Positions 7,661-15,928 of a stretch of DNA of 38,131 nucleotides are shown here, in pieces (position 1 is the stretch's first letter; every line of letters starts with the position of its first letter). The notes under the pieces were generated by a model. The model saw nothing but the letters and a program-made list of their open reading frames with translations, was not told the origin of the DNA and ran no database searches. Both the position numbers and the translations under genes were made by a program. The DNA comes from a virus, in IMG/VR virus record IMGVR_UViG_3300009024_000032, positions 1-38,131 of that record; one strand, 5' to 3'.

Positions 7661-8543
7661 AGGACCGTTTTTTACTGAATCAAATGCTACTGCCGATCAT
7701 TTTATACTAGGAAATCTTACAGAAGATTTGTATAACGGCAACGCAGATAAATATAAAGCGGTTACTTTCCCTTCTAAGACTACTAACCTAGGTAAGTTTA
7801 TAGGAGCTATATGGCAATTTGCTATAGATTATGATAGGATGCCAGACTCTTCTGAGAGATCCTCTATTTATGATGCAGCTGGAATTAAGAAGCCTGCATT
7901 CCCTGAACTAGATGCTAAGGCAGAAGATTTCTTTGGGACTAATGGTAATCTAGATCCTACAAAACATGTTGTTGTTAGTGAGGATATTATGGGTAAAGCC
8001 ACTAATATGGTAGACAAACTTATGTTTGATTACTATGTAAAAGAATTACTATCTGCTAACTCTGAAAAGACTATTCATACTTCTGTAGTACTAGAGTCTA
8101 ATTATGAAGGGCGCATAAAATGTAAAGGTGAGTTAGATAAACTAATTGTAGATCATGCCAACAAGACTGTACAGATTGCAGACCTTAAAACTATGGGCAA
8201 TTATAACTATTCTTTTAATTCTTCTTTCTGGTCTTTTAGATATGATATACAAGGCGCATTCTATTATTCCTTAGTAGAGTCTATGATTGCAAATAATCCT
8301 CTTTACGAAGAATATACGCAACTTAACCCTGTATTTATAGCTGTAGATCCTTGGACGCCTCATCCATTAATATTTAAAATGTCTGATGAGACTTTAAGTA
8401 AAGGTAAAGATGGTTACAAAGATCATTATGATAACTATCAACCAGGTTGGGTTAAATTAATGGAGCTTTATGAATTTTATGAATCTAATACTTATGAATA
8501 TCCCAGAGAGACTATAGAGTCTAATGGCACAATTATGATTTAA
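7602..8543 (+). CDS. PD-(D/E)XK nuclease, RecE/RecB/Cas4-like exonuclease
   Basis: A 313-residue nuclease of the PD-(D/E)XK superfamily. The N-terminus (GVNQSLLKKLIKGP, then HFILGNLTEDLYNG) matches the 'S.S.L......P...A...G...H' start of RecE/RecB-type nuclease domains. The active site is GELDKLIVD (Asp 179) followed by VQIADLKT (Asp 194, Lys 196). After it, FWSFRYDIQGAFYYSLVE resembles the 'YD.Q.A.Y...' QhXXY helix typical of RecB-family nucleases. It probably degrades one DNA strand from ends for recombination with the SSB-like and P-loop proteins, as in RecE or lambda-exo systems. Motif order and spacing make the family confident; the exact polarity is not visible. Confidence 0.85.
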   Translation: MKNYREMPGVNQSLLKKLIKGPFFTESNATADHFILGNLTEDLYNGNADKYKAVTFPSKTTNLGKFIGAIWQFAIDYDRMPDSSERSSIYDAAGIKKPAFPELDAKAEDFFGTNGNLDPTKHVVVSEDIMGKATNMVDKLMFDYYVKELLSANSEKTIHTSVVLESNYEGRIKCKGELDKLIVDHANKTVQIADLKTMGNYNYSFNSSFWSFRYDIQGAFYYSLVESMIANNPLYEEYTQLNPVFIAVDPWTPHPLIFKMSDETLSKGKDGYKDHYDNYQPGWVKLMELYEFYESNTYEYPRETIESNGTIMI

Positions 8544-8544
8544 C

Positions 8545-9219
8545 ATGATGAAATTTACATATACAAGTTTATTCGTATTTCCATTACTGGGCATACCTAA
8601 AAGACTGTTTGGAATATCAAAGTACACTAAAGGAAAGTACATAGGAACTAGGTTTGTTAATGCATATCTATATCAAGAAAGTATAAATACACCGATTAAC
8701 TCAATCTGTGTTGTCTACTCTAACTTTATGGATAAAGGTCAAGCTGCTTTTCAGGATACTCTAGAATCGTATGATGACTTTAGGTTTACTTATGACTTAT
8801 TGAAAGGTTATATGTCTGTTAGTGTATTTTCTATTTCTGAAGATCAACTAGAGGCTTATAATTTATTCTTAGAAGGTAAGTACAGTAAATACCCTAATAA
8901 GAGCAAGTCATTGTGCTATGATTATGTACCTGGAGATATGGATATTATGGTTCCTTTTCTTCAAAGTATATTTCTAAGGGAATCTCCTAGGAGAGAAAAG
9001 ATAGAGAGAGATTTGAAAATAACTTTAGCAGAAGATGCGGAGTTATGGAGCATATACACTCCAGAAAAAGAATCTATTAACCCTTCTACTATTAAGAATT
9101 TAAAATCAAAAATAATTGAATATGCAGAGTTATGGCCAAGACAAGTTCGTCCCCATGAATTTTTGGACGAAATTACTGTCTCCGAAATGGGCAAGAGTTC
9201 TCCAGGATTTATTGAATGA
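8545..9219 (+). CDS. hypothetical protein (224 aa)
   Basis: A 224-residue protein starting at tandem ATGs (8545, 8548) one base after the nuclease stop. The N-terminus is rich in aromatics and hydrophobics (FTYTSLFVFPLLGIPKRLFG) but is interrupted by charged residues and is not a convincing membrane helix. The middle (SISEDQLEAYNLFLEGKYSK) and the acidic/basic C-terminus suggest a soluble alpha/beta protein. I do not recognise a family. Its 3' end overlaps the uracil-DNA glycosylase gene by 65 bases, one of the largest overlaps in the window. It is probably cotranscribed with the recombination genes; function unknown. Confidence 0.7.
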   Translation: MMKFTYTSLFVFPLLGIPKRLFGISKYTKGKYIGTRFVNAYLYQESINTPINSICVVYSNFMDKGQAAFQDTLESYDDFRFTYDLLKGYMSVSVFSISEDQLEAYNLFLEGKYSKYPNKSKSLCYDYVPGDMDIMVPFLQSIFLRESPRREKIERDLKITLAEDAELWSIYTPEKESINPSTIKNLKSKIIEYAELWPRQVRPHEFLDEITVSEMGKSSPGFIE

Positions 9220-9826
9220 TAAAAGTACAAACGACTTAATCTCTACAATTGGTAGTTATTATAAAACAAAAGATTTATGCCCTGATCAAAAAGATGTGTT
9301 TAGGGCATTTAAAGAAGTTGATTATTCTAACTTAAAAGTTGTAGTAATAGGGCAAGACCCTTATCATGATGGTAAGTCTGCATGTGGATTAGCTTTTGCT
9401 AATTCTACAGATAAGAAAGGCGTTAGCCCTTCTTTAAAACGCATACTAAATGAGACGCCTAATAAAGGTTACTTTACAGATAAAAATTTATCTAACTGGA
9501 CGTCTCAGGGAGTACTACTATTAAATACAGCATTGACTGTAGAAAAAGGAAAACCAGGATCTCATGTTGATCTCTGGAAGAACTTTACGAAGAACACAAT
9601 AACATCAATATCAAACTCTACTTCAGGATTAATTTTTATGCTATGGGGAGCTCATGCTCAATCATATAAAAGCTGTATAAATGAAAATTTGCATTATATA
9701 CTAGAAGCTGAACACCCTGTAGCAGGAGCATATCAAGGAAGGACTTGGCAATCTAATGATTGTTTTGATAAAGCCAATGATATACTCTTAAAAAATAATG
9801 GAGTAGACTTTATAATAAACTGGTAA
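9155..9826 (+). CDS. ung: uracil-DNA glycosylase, family 1 (UNG)
   Basis: A 223-residue UNG-type enzyme that removes uracil from DNA. The water-activating loop is GQDPYHD (residues 66-72, catalytic Asp 68). The uracil-binding region includes GLAFANS and LLLNTALTV. The leucine-loop equivalent is HPVAGAYQGR with His 187. The length is close to E. coli UNG (229). The frame is open back to a TTG at 9116 and an ATG at 9122. I chose the ATG at 9155 because MNFWTKLLSPKWARVLQDLL fits the family N-terminus. The HPSPLS motif is changed to HPVAGA. The product implies that the genome uses ordinary thymine, not uracil. The gene is followed immediately by the rIIA-like gene. Confidence 0.93.
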   Translation: MNFWTKLLSPKWARVLQDLLNDKSTNDLISTIGSYYKTKDLCPDQKDVFRAFKEVDYSNLKVVVIGQDPYHDGKSACGLAFANSTDKKGVSPSLKRILNETPNKGYFTDKNLSNWTSQGVLLLNTALTVEKGKPGSHVDLWKNFTKNTITSISNSTSGLIFMLWGAHAQSYKSCINENLHYILEAEHPVAGAYQGRTWQSNDCFDKANDILLKNNGVDFIINW

Positions 9827-12046
9827 ATGGAAATACAAAAAATAACAGACGCAGAAGTAGAATCTTCTGACGTGCTTGAATCTTTAGACTTTAAATTTAA
9901 TGAAGACGCAATGTCTTTAATGTTCAAGTCTTTCACGGATTCATTATATTCTAATAAGATAGGATCTATTGTTAGGGAAATTGTTTCTAATGCAGCAGAT
10001 GCTAATCAAGAAAATAACTCTGTTAAGCCTGTAGAGATACACCTAGAGACGTTAATAACAGATTCTCTAGAACTGACTGTTAAGGATTATGGCAAAGGCC
10101 TATCCCCTGACTTAATTAAAAATACCTATACCCAATACTTTGCATCGACTAAAAGAAACACTAACGAGCAAATAGGAGGTTGGGGTATTGGGGCTAAGAC
10201 TCCTTTAAGCTATGCTAAAAGTTTTTACCTGATTACACATCATGAAGACAAAAAATATAAATACTTAGTAAGCAGAGGTGAGGTTGCCCCTCAGATTAAT
10301 TTAATATTTACTGAAGACAGTACAGATATAGGTACATCAGTAGTAATAAATTTCAAAAAGGAAGACCTAGCTACTTTAACTGCAGAGCTGCAACATCAAC
10401 TAAAGTATTTTGATAATGTAAATTATTATGGATGTTCTATAGATAATAATTATCGGCTATACTACTTTAATAATTTTATTGTAAGGCCAGGTAACAATCA
10501 ATTAGAAATTTCTTTAGGCAGAGTGTGTTACCCTATTATGGAATCTGTAGTACAAGACGCAGTTTTAGAAATAAAAGAACTTACTTTTAATAATGTATCA
10601 AAACACCTTAATGCTAGCGCTCTTTCTGCACTGCCTATAGCATTAAAATTTGAGATAGGAGGGCTAGATGTTACTTTAAGTAGAGAACAGTTAGAATACA
10701 CTGATAAAACTAAATCAGCTATAAAAAGTAGAATACTAGCAGCTATCAAGGAACTTGATAAGCTAGTCGCACTTAATGATAAGACTGTTAAAAATCTAGA
10801 ACACTTTTTAGAAGTAGGTGCAGGAAATGCATCTGAAGGTAACTACATTAAACTAGAAGATGAAACTTATTTTTCTCTTTACTCAGTTAATAAAGGGAAT
10901 GACGGTTATAGAAGGGGAACATGGGTTTACCCTGTTTTTAGAGAGCCTGAAGTAATTATAAAATCTTTTAGCAGTGAGGATAATGCCTTCTTAGCATCAA
11001 AGTTATCTAGCATAGGATACTTTATTAATTTTACTCAACGTACAGTTAAATATGGAAAACCTACTTCTGTAAAAAAGTCCGTAAATAAGTTATTTCGTTT
11101 AGCAAGTAAATCTATAATTCAATTTATTAATAGTTTAGAAGATACTGAAGTGTTATTATTAGATGAAAAGGTTAACAGAAATAAACTTTTGTACTTAGCT
11201 AATAATGGTCTTGCAGAAAATGATAGTACTTATGATAAAACAGAGTATACAATAATCTGTGCTGAAGTTAATAATAAAGATGGATCACATAGGAGTGTTG
11301 AACACCCAAACCCTGAAGTATTTAATGAAGTATTGGCTCTTTTAAATAAAAAGCTAACTGTTTTAAGTGATATAGAGATCCCAGAAGATTGGTTAATTAA
11401 ATATAAGCAAACTCATGCTAATGTAAAAAAGGCCATAGATAATACTAAAATTAATGTTATTGACACCCGCTATGGTAATAGACTAAAGCTAAGTATACAA
11501 GAACTTAGAAGTAAGAATAACTTAGTAGTATATGGGACTCAAGATAATAGAGCTGCTTTAGATAAAGTACAGTATCTTTTTAAAAGAATAGAAATAAAAT
11601 GCGATGTATATGTTTGTTCTATAGATAACTTACACTATTTTGATAATAATCCTAAATTTATTTATATAGAAGACATTAATAATTATTTACAGAAAAAGTT
11701 TATTAATGCATATGTAATAGATAAGGTTCGCACTTTATATAGTACTGATCAATATCATTTTTATAATAATCATTTTAAAAATAGCATAAATACTTTAGGT
11801 AAAAATCTAAAAATATTAGATCAATATCGTTGTAAAAATTTAAATAAATATGACTATATCTTGAGTAACCTTGATATACCTGGGACTATAAGCTTAGATG
11901 AATATGAGTGTATTTTTATTCATAGCAATCAGTCTTACGATATTATTAAAATTCTTAAAAACGTAACCGAAGAATTGTGTCAAGTATATGATGCAATCTA
12001 TCCGACTAACAAAATTTTATACAAATTAATTAATCATAAAAAATGA
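9827..12046 (+). CDS. rIIA-like: rIIA-like GHKL ATPase
   Basis: A 739-residue protein with a GHKL (Hsp90/gyrase/MutL-type) ATP-binding domain at its N-terminus: the N-box REIVSNAADA (Glu 51, Asn 55, Asp 58), G1 DYGKGL (from Asp 87) and the ATP-lid GGWGIGAKTPL (from Gly 117). The order and length match T4 rIIA (725 residues) and its relatives. The rest is rich in Lys, Asn and Tyr and is divergent. T4 rIIA/rIIB counter lambda RexAB-type exclusion, with an unclear molecular role. The start follows the UNG stop without a gap, and the end overlaps the rIIB-like gene by ATGA. The rII assignment rests on the GHKL fold plus the adjacent partner. Confidence 0.85.
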   Translation: MEIQKITDAEVESSDVLESLDFKFNEDAMSLMFKSFTDSLYSNKIGSIVREIVSNAADANQENNSVKPVEIHLETLITDSLELTVKDYGKGLSPDLIKNTYTQYFASTKRNTNEQIGGWGIGAKTPLSYAKSFYLITHHEDKKYKYLVSRGEVAPQINLIFTEDSTDIGTSVVINFKKEDLATLTAELQHQLKYFDNVNYYGCSIDNNYRLYYFNNFIVRPGNNQLEISLGRVCYPIMESVVQDAVLEIKELTFNNVSKHLNASALSALPIALKFEIGGLDVTLSREQLEYTDKTKSAIKSRILAAIKELDKLVALNDKTVKNLEHFLEVGAGNASEGNYIKLEDETYFSLYSVNKGNDGYRRGTWVYPVFREPEVIIKSFSSEDNAFLASKLSSIGYFINFTQRTVKYGKPTSVKKSVNKLFRLASKSIIQFINSLEDTEVLLLDEKVNRNKLLYLANNGLAENDSTYDKTEYTIICAEVNNKDGSHRSVEHPNPEVFNEVLALLNKKLTVLSDIEIPEDWLIKYKQTHANVKKAIDNTKINVIDTRYGNRLKLSIQELRSKNNLVVYGTQDNRAALDKVQYLFKRIEIKCDVYVCSIDNLHYFDNNPKFIYIEDINNYLQKKFINAYVIDKVRTLYSTDQYHFYNNHFKNSINTLGKNLKILDQYRCKNLNKYDYILSNLDIPGTISLDEYECIFIHSNQSYDIIKILKNVTEELCQVYDAIYPTNKILYKLINHKK

Positions 12047-13332
12047 TGAAAAACACTATTATAGCACATAGAGCAGATGACTCTATTTCTTTATTTATTA
12101 ATGGCGAACACTTCTCTCATGTATACGACAGCATAGAAGATGCAAGAGAAGACTTTAAGCATATAATGTCTGTTAAGGCAGATTCTACAGATGAAGCTGT
12201 AAAAGAGTTAACTCATAGGTTTTCTCCTAAATATAAGCAACAAGTAATAGATTTACTTGAGAAAAATAAAAACGGAGATTATTTCATTAAAGGAGTTAAC
12301 TACCCTTTGCCTACTGCTTTAATGATTAGAATTAAAGATCAACTAGAAGAAGGATTGCCTGTACATAACTTGGTAAACTTCTTTAAGTGGCTTTGTCTTA
12401 ATCCTGATGAGCATGTTAGAGAATCTTTGTTTCGTTTTATGGAGACTTTCAATATGCCTATTACTGATATGGGTTACTTTATTGGCTACAAAAGCGTAGC
12501 GTGGGCAGGACAGAAAGAAAAAGTATTCGCAGAAACAATTTGCCATGCTTACATTTCTAAGAAAGCTAACAATCAAGACCCTAAAGATGTATTGATTTAC
12601 CAAAACATTGCCATACTAGAAGACGGCAGCGTAGACCCTGTAGTGGATTCTTATCTGACCTTGGATAGTTCTACTGTGGACGATGTCTCAGAGTACTTAA
12701 AAGAGATGTATGTGACTACAAATAACACTGAAGTATCTCCTTATGACTATGCTTTAATGAGTGAAGAGGATAGAGACAATCTTATTGAAGATGATGGTTG
12801 TTATTATAAGGAAGAAGAAAAAGATCTTACTCCTAATTACCTTGGTAATGCGGAAGAGTTATTTCCTAAAGTAAATGAATTATTTAATAAAGACGAAAAT
12901 GATTTTACTGATTGGCATACTAGAAGATCTTCTATTAAACTAGGTACTCCTAGCCAACTAGATAGAGATAAGTGTGACAATGACGAAACTGTTAGCTGTT
13001 CTAGCGGACTACATGTAGGCGCACCTGCATACGTTTCTAAGTTTGGGGGCAGTAATAGTATTATACTAGCCTGTCTAGTAAACCCTATGAATGTAGTAGC
13101 AGTTCCTTTTGATTATGCATGGCAAAAACTAAGATGCTGTGAGTATCTTCCTTATGCTATCTGTGAATTTAAGGACAATAAGATCTCAGAGATAGAGACT
13201 AAGTACTTTGAAGATGACTATTCTGAGCTTCAATTGGAAGAGCTTAATAGTAAACTTGAGGACTTACCTACTTTAGGAAATCAAGACCAGGCGTCTATTC
13301 TTGAAGATAGGATTGTACTTTGTAATAAATAA
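12043..13332 (+). CDS. rIIB-like: rIIB-like protein
   Basis: A 429-residue protein overlapping the rIIA-like gene by four bases (ATGA). The central segment (LVNFFKWLCLNPDEHVRESL, then FNMPITDMGYFIGYKSV) and a C-terminal segment (CSSGLHVGAPAYVSKFGG, then LACLVNPMNVVAVP) match the conserved blocks of phage rIIB-like proteins: a helical 'NP......L..F' part, a 'G.f..YK.V' strand and the GLH/VNP.dVV.VP motif. It is longer than T4 rIIB (312 residues), mostly through an acidic insertion around residues 215-280 rich in Asp/Glu. The pair probably acts together at the membrane or on host stress or exclusion pathways, but the biochemical role is unknown. An intrinsic terminator follows four bases after the stop. 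Confidence 0.82.
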   Translation: MMKNTIIAHRADDSISLFINGEHFSHVYDSIEDAREDFKHIMSVKADSTDEAVKELTHRFSPKYKQQVIDLLEKNKNGDYFIKGVNYPLPTALMIRIKDQLEEGLPVHNLVNFFKWLCLNPDEHVRESLFRFMETFNMPITDMGYFIGYKSVAWAGQKEKVFAETICHAYISKKANNQDPKDVLIYQNIAILEDGSVDPVVDSYLTLDSSTVDDVSEYLKEMYVTTNNTEVSPYDYALMSEEDRDNLIEDDGCYYKEEEKDLTPNYLGNAEELFPKVNELFNKDENDFTDWHTRRSSIKLGTPSQLDRDKCDNDETVSCSSGLHVGAPAYVSKFGGSNSIILACLVNPMNVVAVPFDYAWQKLRCCEYLPYAICEFKDNKISEIETKYFEDDYSELQLEELNSKLEDLPTLGNQDQASILEDRIVLCNK

Positions 13333-13336
13333 AAAG

Positions 13337-13365
13337 AAAGGGGGAGTAAAGTCTTCCCCTTTTTT
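13337..13365 (+). terminator. intrinsic terminator after the rIIB-like gene
   Basis: A ten-base-pair stem, AAAGGGGGAG (13337-13346) with CTTCCCCTTT (13353-13362), contains one G-U pair and a six-base loop TAAAGT. It leads straight into a run of six T (13360-13365). It sits four bases after the stop and before the ribonucleotide reductase gene, so it should end the replication/rII unit. Confidence 0.88.
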
Positions 13366-13372
13366 ATCTTTG
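13365..13372 (+). promoter_or_regulatory. possible Bacteroidota -7 promoter box (TATCTTTG)
   Basis: TATCTTTG matches the Bacteroidota -7 consensus TAnnTTTG and lies directly after the terminator, 22 bases before the ATG of the ribonucleotide reductase gene. RNA would start near 13377, giving a leader of about 18 bases. I see no good -33 box, whose position falls in the terminator stem. A new transcription unit is needed here because of the terminator, which supports the call. Confidence 0.45.
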
Positions 13373-13394
13373 TTTCCCCTTTTTAAATATTAAT

Positions 13395-15926
13395 ATGAAT
13401 TATCTAGAAGCACTAAAAGCTGCCAAAAAATATTATGGCGGAGAGGAACTTGCGGCCTCTGTATTTTTAAATAAATACGCAGTTAAAAATCCGAAAGGAG
13501 AGTATGAAGAAGATACCCCTGATAAGATGCATAGAAGACTTGCTAAAGAATTTTATGGGTCAATAAAAGAATGTCCTTTGAAGAGTAAGATGTTTCCTGA
13601 CGAAGAGTCTGTGTACATTTTATTTAGGGATTTTGAATATATAATACCTCAAGGTTCTATAATGAGTCAACTAGGACATCCTTATTCTACTGGTAGTTTA
13701 AGTAATTGTTTTGTAGTAGGAACTCCTTATGATTCTTATGCGGGTATACTGCAAAAAGATCAAGAATTAGTACAGTTAATGAAGCGTAGAGGGGGAGTAG
13801 GGATTGATCTCTCTACATTGAGGCCTGATACTACCCCTGTAAAAAATGCAGCAGGATCCTCTACAGGAGCTGTTAGTTTTATGCATAGATTTTCTAACAC
13901 AACTAGAGAAGTAGCACAAAATGGACGTAGAGGAGCACTAATGATATCTATGGATATTAATCACCCTGATGTATTAGACTTTATTAAGATTAAAAGAGAC
14001 TTGACCCAAGTAACGGGTGCAAACATTTCTGTTAAACTTAATGATGAGTTTATGAAAGCAGTCGAAGGGGATAAAGATTATATCTTACGATTTCCTTGTG
14101 ACGCTGAAGTTCCTAACTATGTAGTTGATTACGATAAATTACTTGAAGTCAATACAGATGAGGGCATCGTACATATCAGAAGAATTAAAGCCAAACAATA
14201 CTGGGATGAAATTATAAAGTCTGCACATAATGTAGCAGAGCCAGGATTAATGTTTTGGGATTCTATGGTTAATTACTCTCCTGATGGTATATATGATCAG
14301 TATAGACAAATTACTACTAATCCTTGTAGCGAAATAGCTATGCAACCATATGATGCATGTAGATTAATCTGCATGAATTTATTTTCTATGGTGGAACAGC
14401 CTTTTACTATATACTCTGAGATTAATTATGACTTATTATACGATGTTGCGTATAGAATGCAAATGCTAGCAGACACTGTAGTGGATCTAGAAGTATCTAA
14501 AATCATAAAAATCTTAGATAAAATAGAAAAAGACCCAGAGCCAGAAGAAGTTAAGATCACTGAGTATACTCTTTGGAGAAAAGTTTTAGAGACTGCACAA
14601 AATTCTAGAAGAACAGGTACTGGGTTTACTGCACTAGGAGATATGATTGCAGCCTTAGGGTTAAAGTATGATTCTCCTGAGGCAATGAAAGTTATCGAAC
14701 GAGTTATGCGTATTAAATTTAGAGCAGAATTAAATGCTTCTATAGATTTAGCAAAAGCTAATGGACCATTCGAAGGTTGGAGCTCTTTAAAGGAGAAAGA
14801 AGCCTCAGAAGATCCTAATAGTTTTTATCATACTATTCGTACTGAGTTCCCTGTAGAATGGGTAACCATGCTAGAGGTTGGTAGGAGAAATGTATCTTGG
14901 TCTACCGTTGCCCCTACAGGCACAGTATCTTTAATGACCCAAACTACTTCAGGACTCGAACCTTTATTTATGGCGTATTATATGCGACGTAAGAAAGTTA
15001 ATCCTAATGATGAAGATTCACGAGTAGATTTTACTGATCAAAATGGAGATACTTGGCAAGAGTTCCCAGTTTTACATCCTAAGTTTAAAGAGTGGATTAG
15101 AATTAATGGAGGCAACTCAACGACTAAAAGAATTGATGACTATTCAGAAGATGAACTTAAAGAGTTATTTGAAAAATCTCCTTGGTATAAAGCTACAGCT
15201 AATGATATTGATTGGATTAAGAGAGTAGAGATTCAAGGTCTTATACAGAAGTATATTACTCATAGTATTTCTTCTACTATTAATTTACCTAATGATGTAA
15301 AAGAAGAAGAGGTATCTAAGATCTACTTGGAGTCATGGAATAAAGGCTTAAAAGGTATCACTGTGTATAGAGATGGATCTAGAAGTGGAGTGTTAGTATC
15401 TAGCGACTCTTCTCCTGAATCATTTAAGTATAGTGATGCTCTTAAACGTCCTAAGTGTTTGCCTGTAGATATTTATACTACTACTAGTAAAGGCAAGAAA
15501 TGGAATGTAATTGTAGGACTTTATAATAGTATTCCTTACGAGGTCTTTGCTATAGAACACTTTACTAATAAAGAAAAGGGTGAACTATGTAAAGTTAGTA
15601 GGGGGCATTATAATTTAGTACAAGGAGAAGAATTAATTTTAGAAAACATAACATCTAAGATGACCGCTGAGGAAGATGCTTTAACTAGAATGGTATCTAC
15701 TGCATTAAGACATGGGGCTGATATTACTTTTATAGTAGAGCAGCTTAACAAGTCTTTTGGAGATATTACTTCTTTTGGTAAAGCAATAGCCAGAATCCTT
15801 AAAAAATATGCTGATCCTGCCTTACTAAATAAAGAAGTTACCTGCAGCGAATGCGGATCTTCTAATGTAGTATTTGAAGAGGGTTGCTATAATTGCAAGG
15901 ACTGCGGAGCATCTGGGTGCTCTTAA
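13395..15926 (+). CDS. nrdJ: class II (B12-dependent) ribonucleoside reductase
   Basis: An 843-residue ribonucleotide reductase converting ribonucleotides to deoxyribonucleotides for phage DNA synthesis. The core matches class II (adenosylcobalamin-dependent) enzymes: SLSNCFVVGTP (Cys 105, first redox Cys), RRGGVGIDLSTLRP, AGSSTGAVSFM, NPCSEIAMQPYDAC (thiyl-radical Cys 311), RLICMNLF (Cys 326), and APTGTVSLMTQTTSGLEPLF. The C-terminus is a Cys-rich tail, CSECGSSN through CKDCGASGC (six Cys from 817 to 842), as in many NrdJ proteins. No small-subunit (NrdB) gene lies nearby, in agreement with class II, which needs none. It starts a new transcription unit after a terminator and is followed by HNH and MazG genes. 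A thymidylate synthase is not visible in this window. Confidence 0.92.
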   Translation: MNYLEALKAAKKYYGGEELAASVFLNKYAVKNPKGEYEEDTPDKMHRRLAKEFYGSIKECPLKSKMFPDEESVYILFRDFEYIIPQGSIMSQLGHPYSTGSLSNCFVVGTPYDSYAGILQKDQELVQLMKRRGGVGIDLSTLRPDTTPVKNAAGSSTGAVSFMHRFSNTTREVAQNGRRGALMISMDINHPDVLDFIKIKRDLTQVTGANISVKLNDEFMKAVEGDKDYILRFPCDAEVPNYVVDYDKLLEVNTDEGIVHIRRIKAKQYWDEIIKSAHNVAEPGLMFWDSMVNYSPDGIYDQYRQITTNPCSEIAMQPYDACRLICMNLFSMVEQPFTIYSEINYDLLYDVAYRMQMLADTVVDLEVSKIIKILDKIEKDPEPEEVKITEYTLWRKVLETAQNSRRTGTGFTALGDMIAALGLKYDSPEAMKVIERVMRIKFRAELNASIDLAKANGPFEGWSSLKEKEASEDPNSFYHTIRTEFPVEWVTMLEVGRRNVSWSTVAPTGTVSLMTQTTSGLEPLFMAYYMRRKKVNPNDEDSRVDFTDQNGDTWQEFPVLHPKFKEWIRINGGNSTTKRIDDYSEDELKELFEKSPWYKATANDIDWIKRVEIQGLIQKYITHSISSTINLPNDVKEEEVSKIYLESWNKGLKGITVYRDGSRSGVLVSSDSSPESFKYSDALKRPKCLPVDIYTTTSKGKKWNVIVGLYNSIPYEVFAIEHFTNKEKGELCKVSRGHYNLVQGEELILENITSKMTAEEDALTRMVSTALRHGADITFIVEQLNKSFGDITSFGKAIARILKKYADPALLNKEVTCSECGSSNVVFEEGCYNCKDCGASGCS

Positions 15927-15928
15927 CT

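Noticed and set aside
4828-12603. ORFs on the - strand within the rightward block (for example 4828-5055, 5423-5626, 8961-9230, 12343-12603).
   Set aside because: They lie fully opposite recognised genes and have no motif, leader or neighbours on their strand.
15893-15928. Longer start for the HNH-like protein (ATG at 15893).
   Set aside because: It would overlap the conserved Cys-rich end of the reductase; the ATG at 15929, two bases after the stop, fits the packing of the operon.
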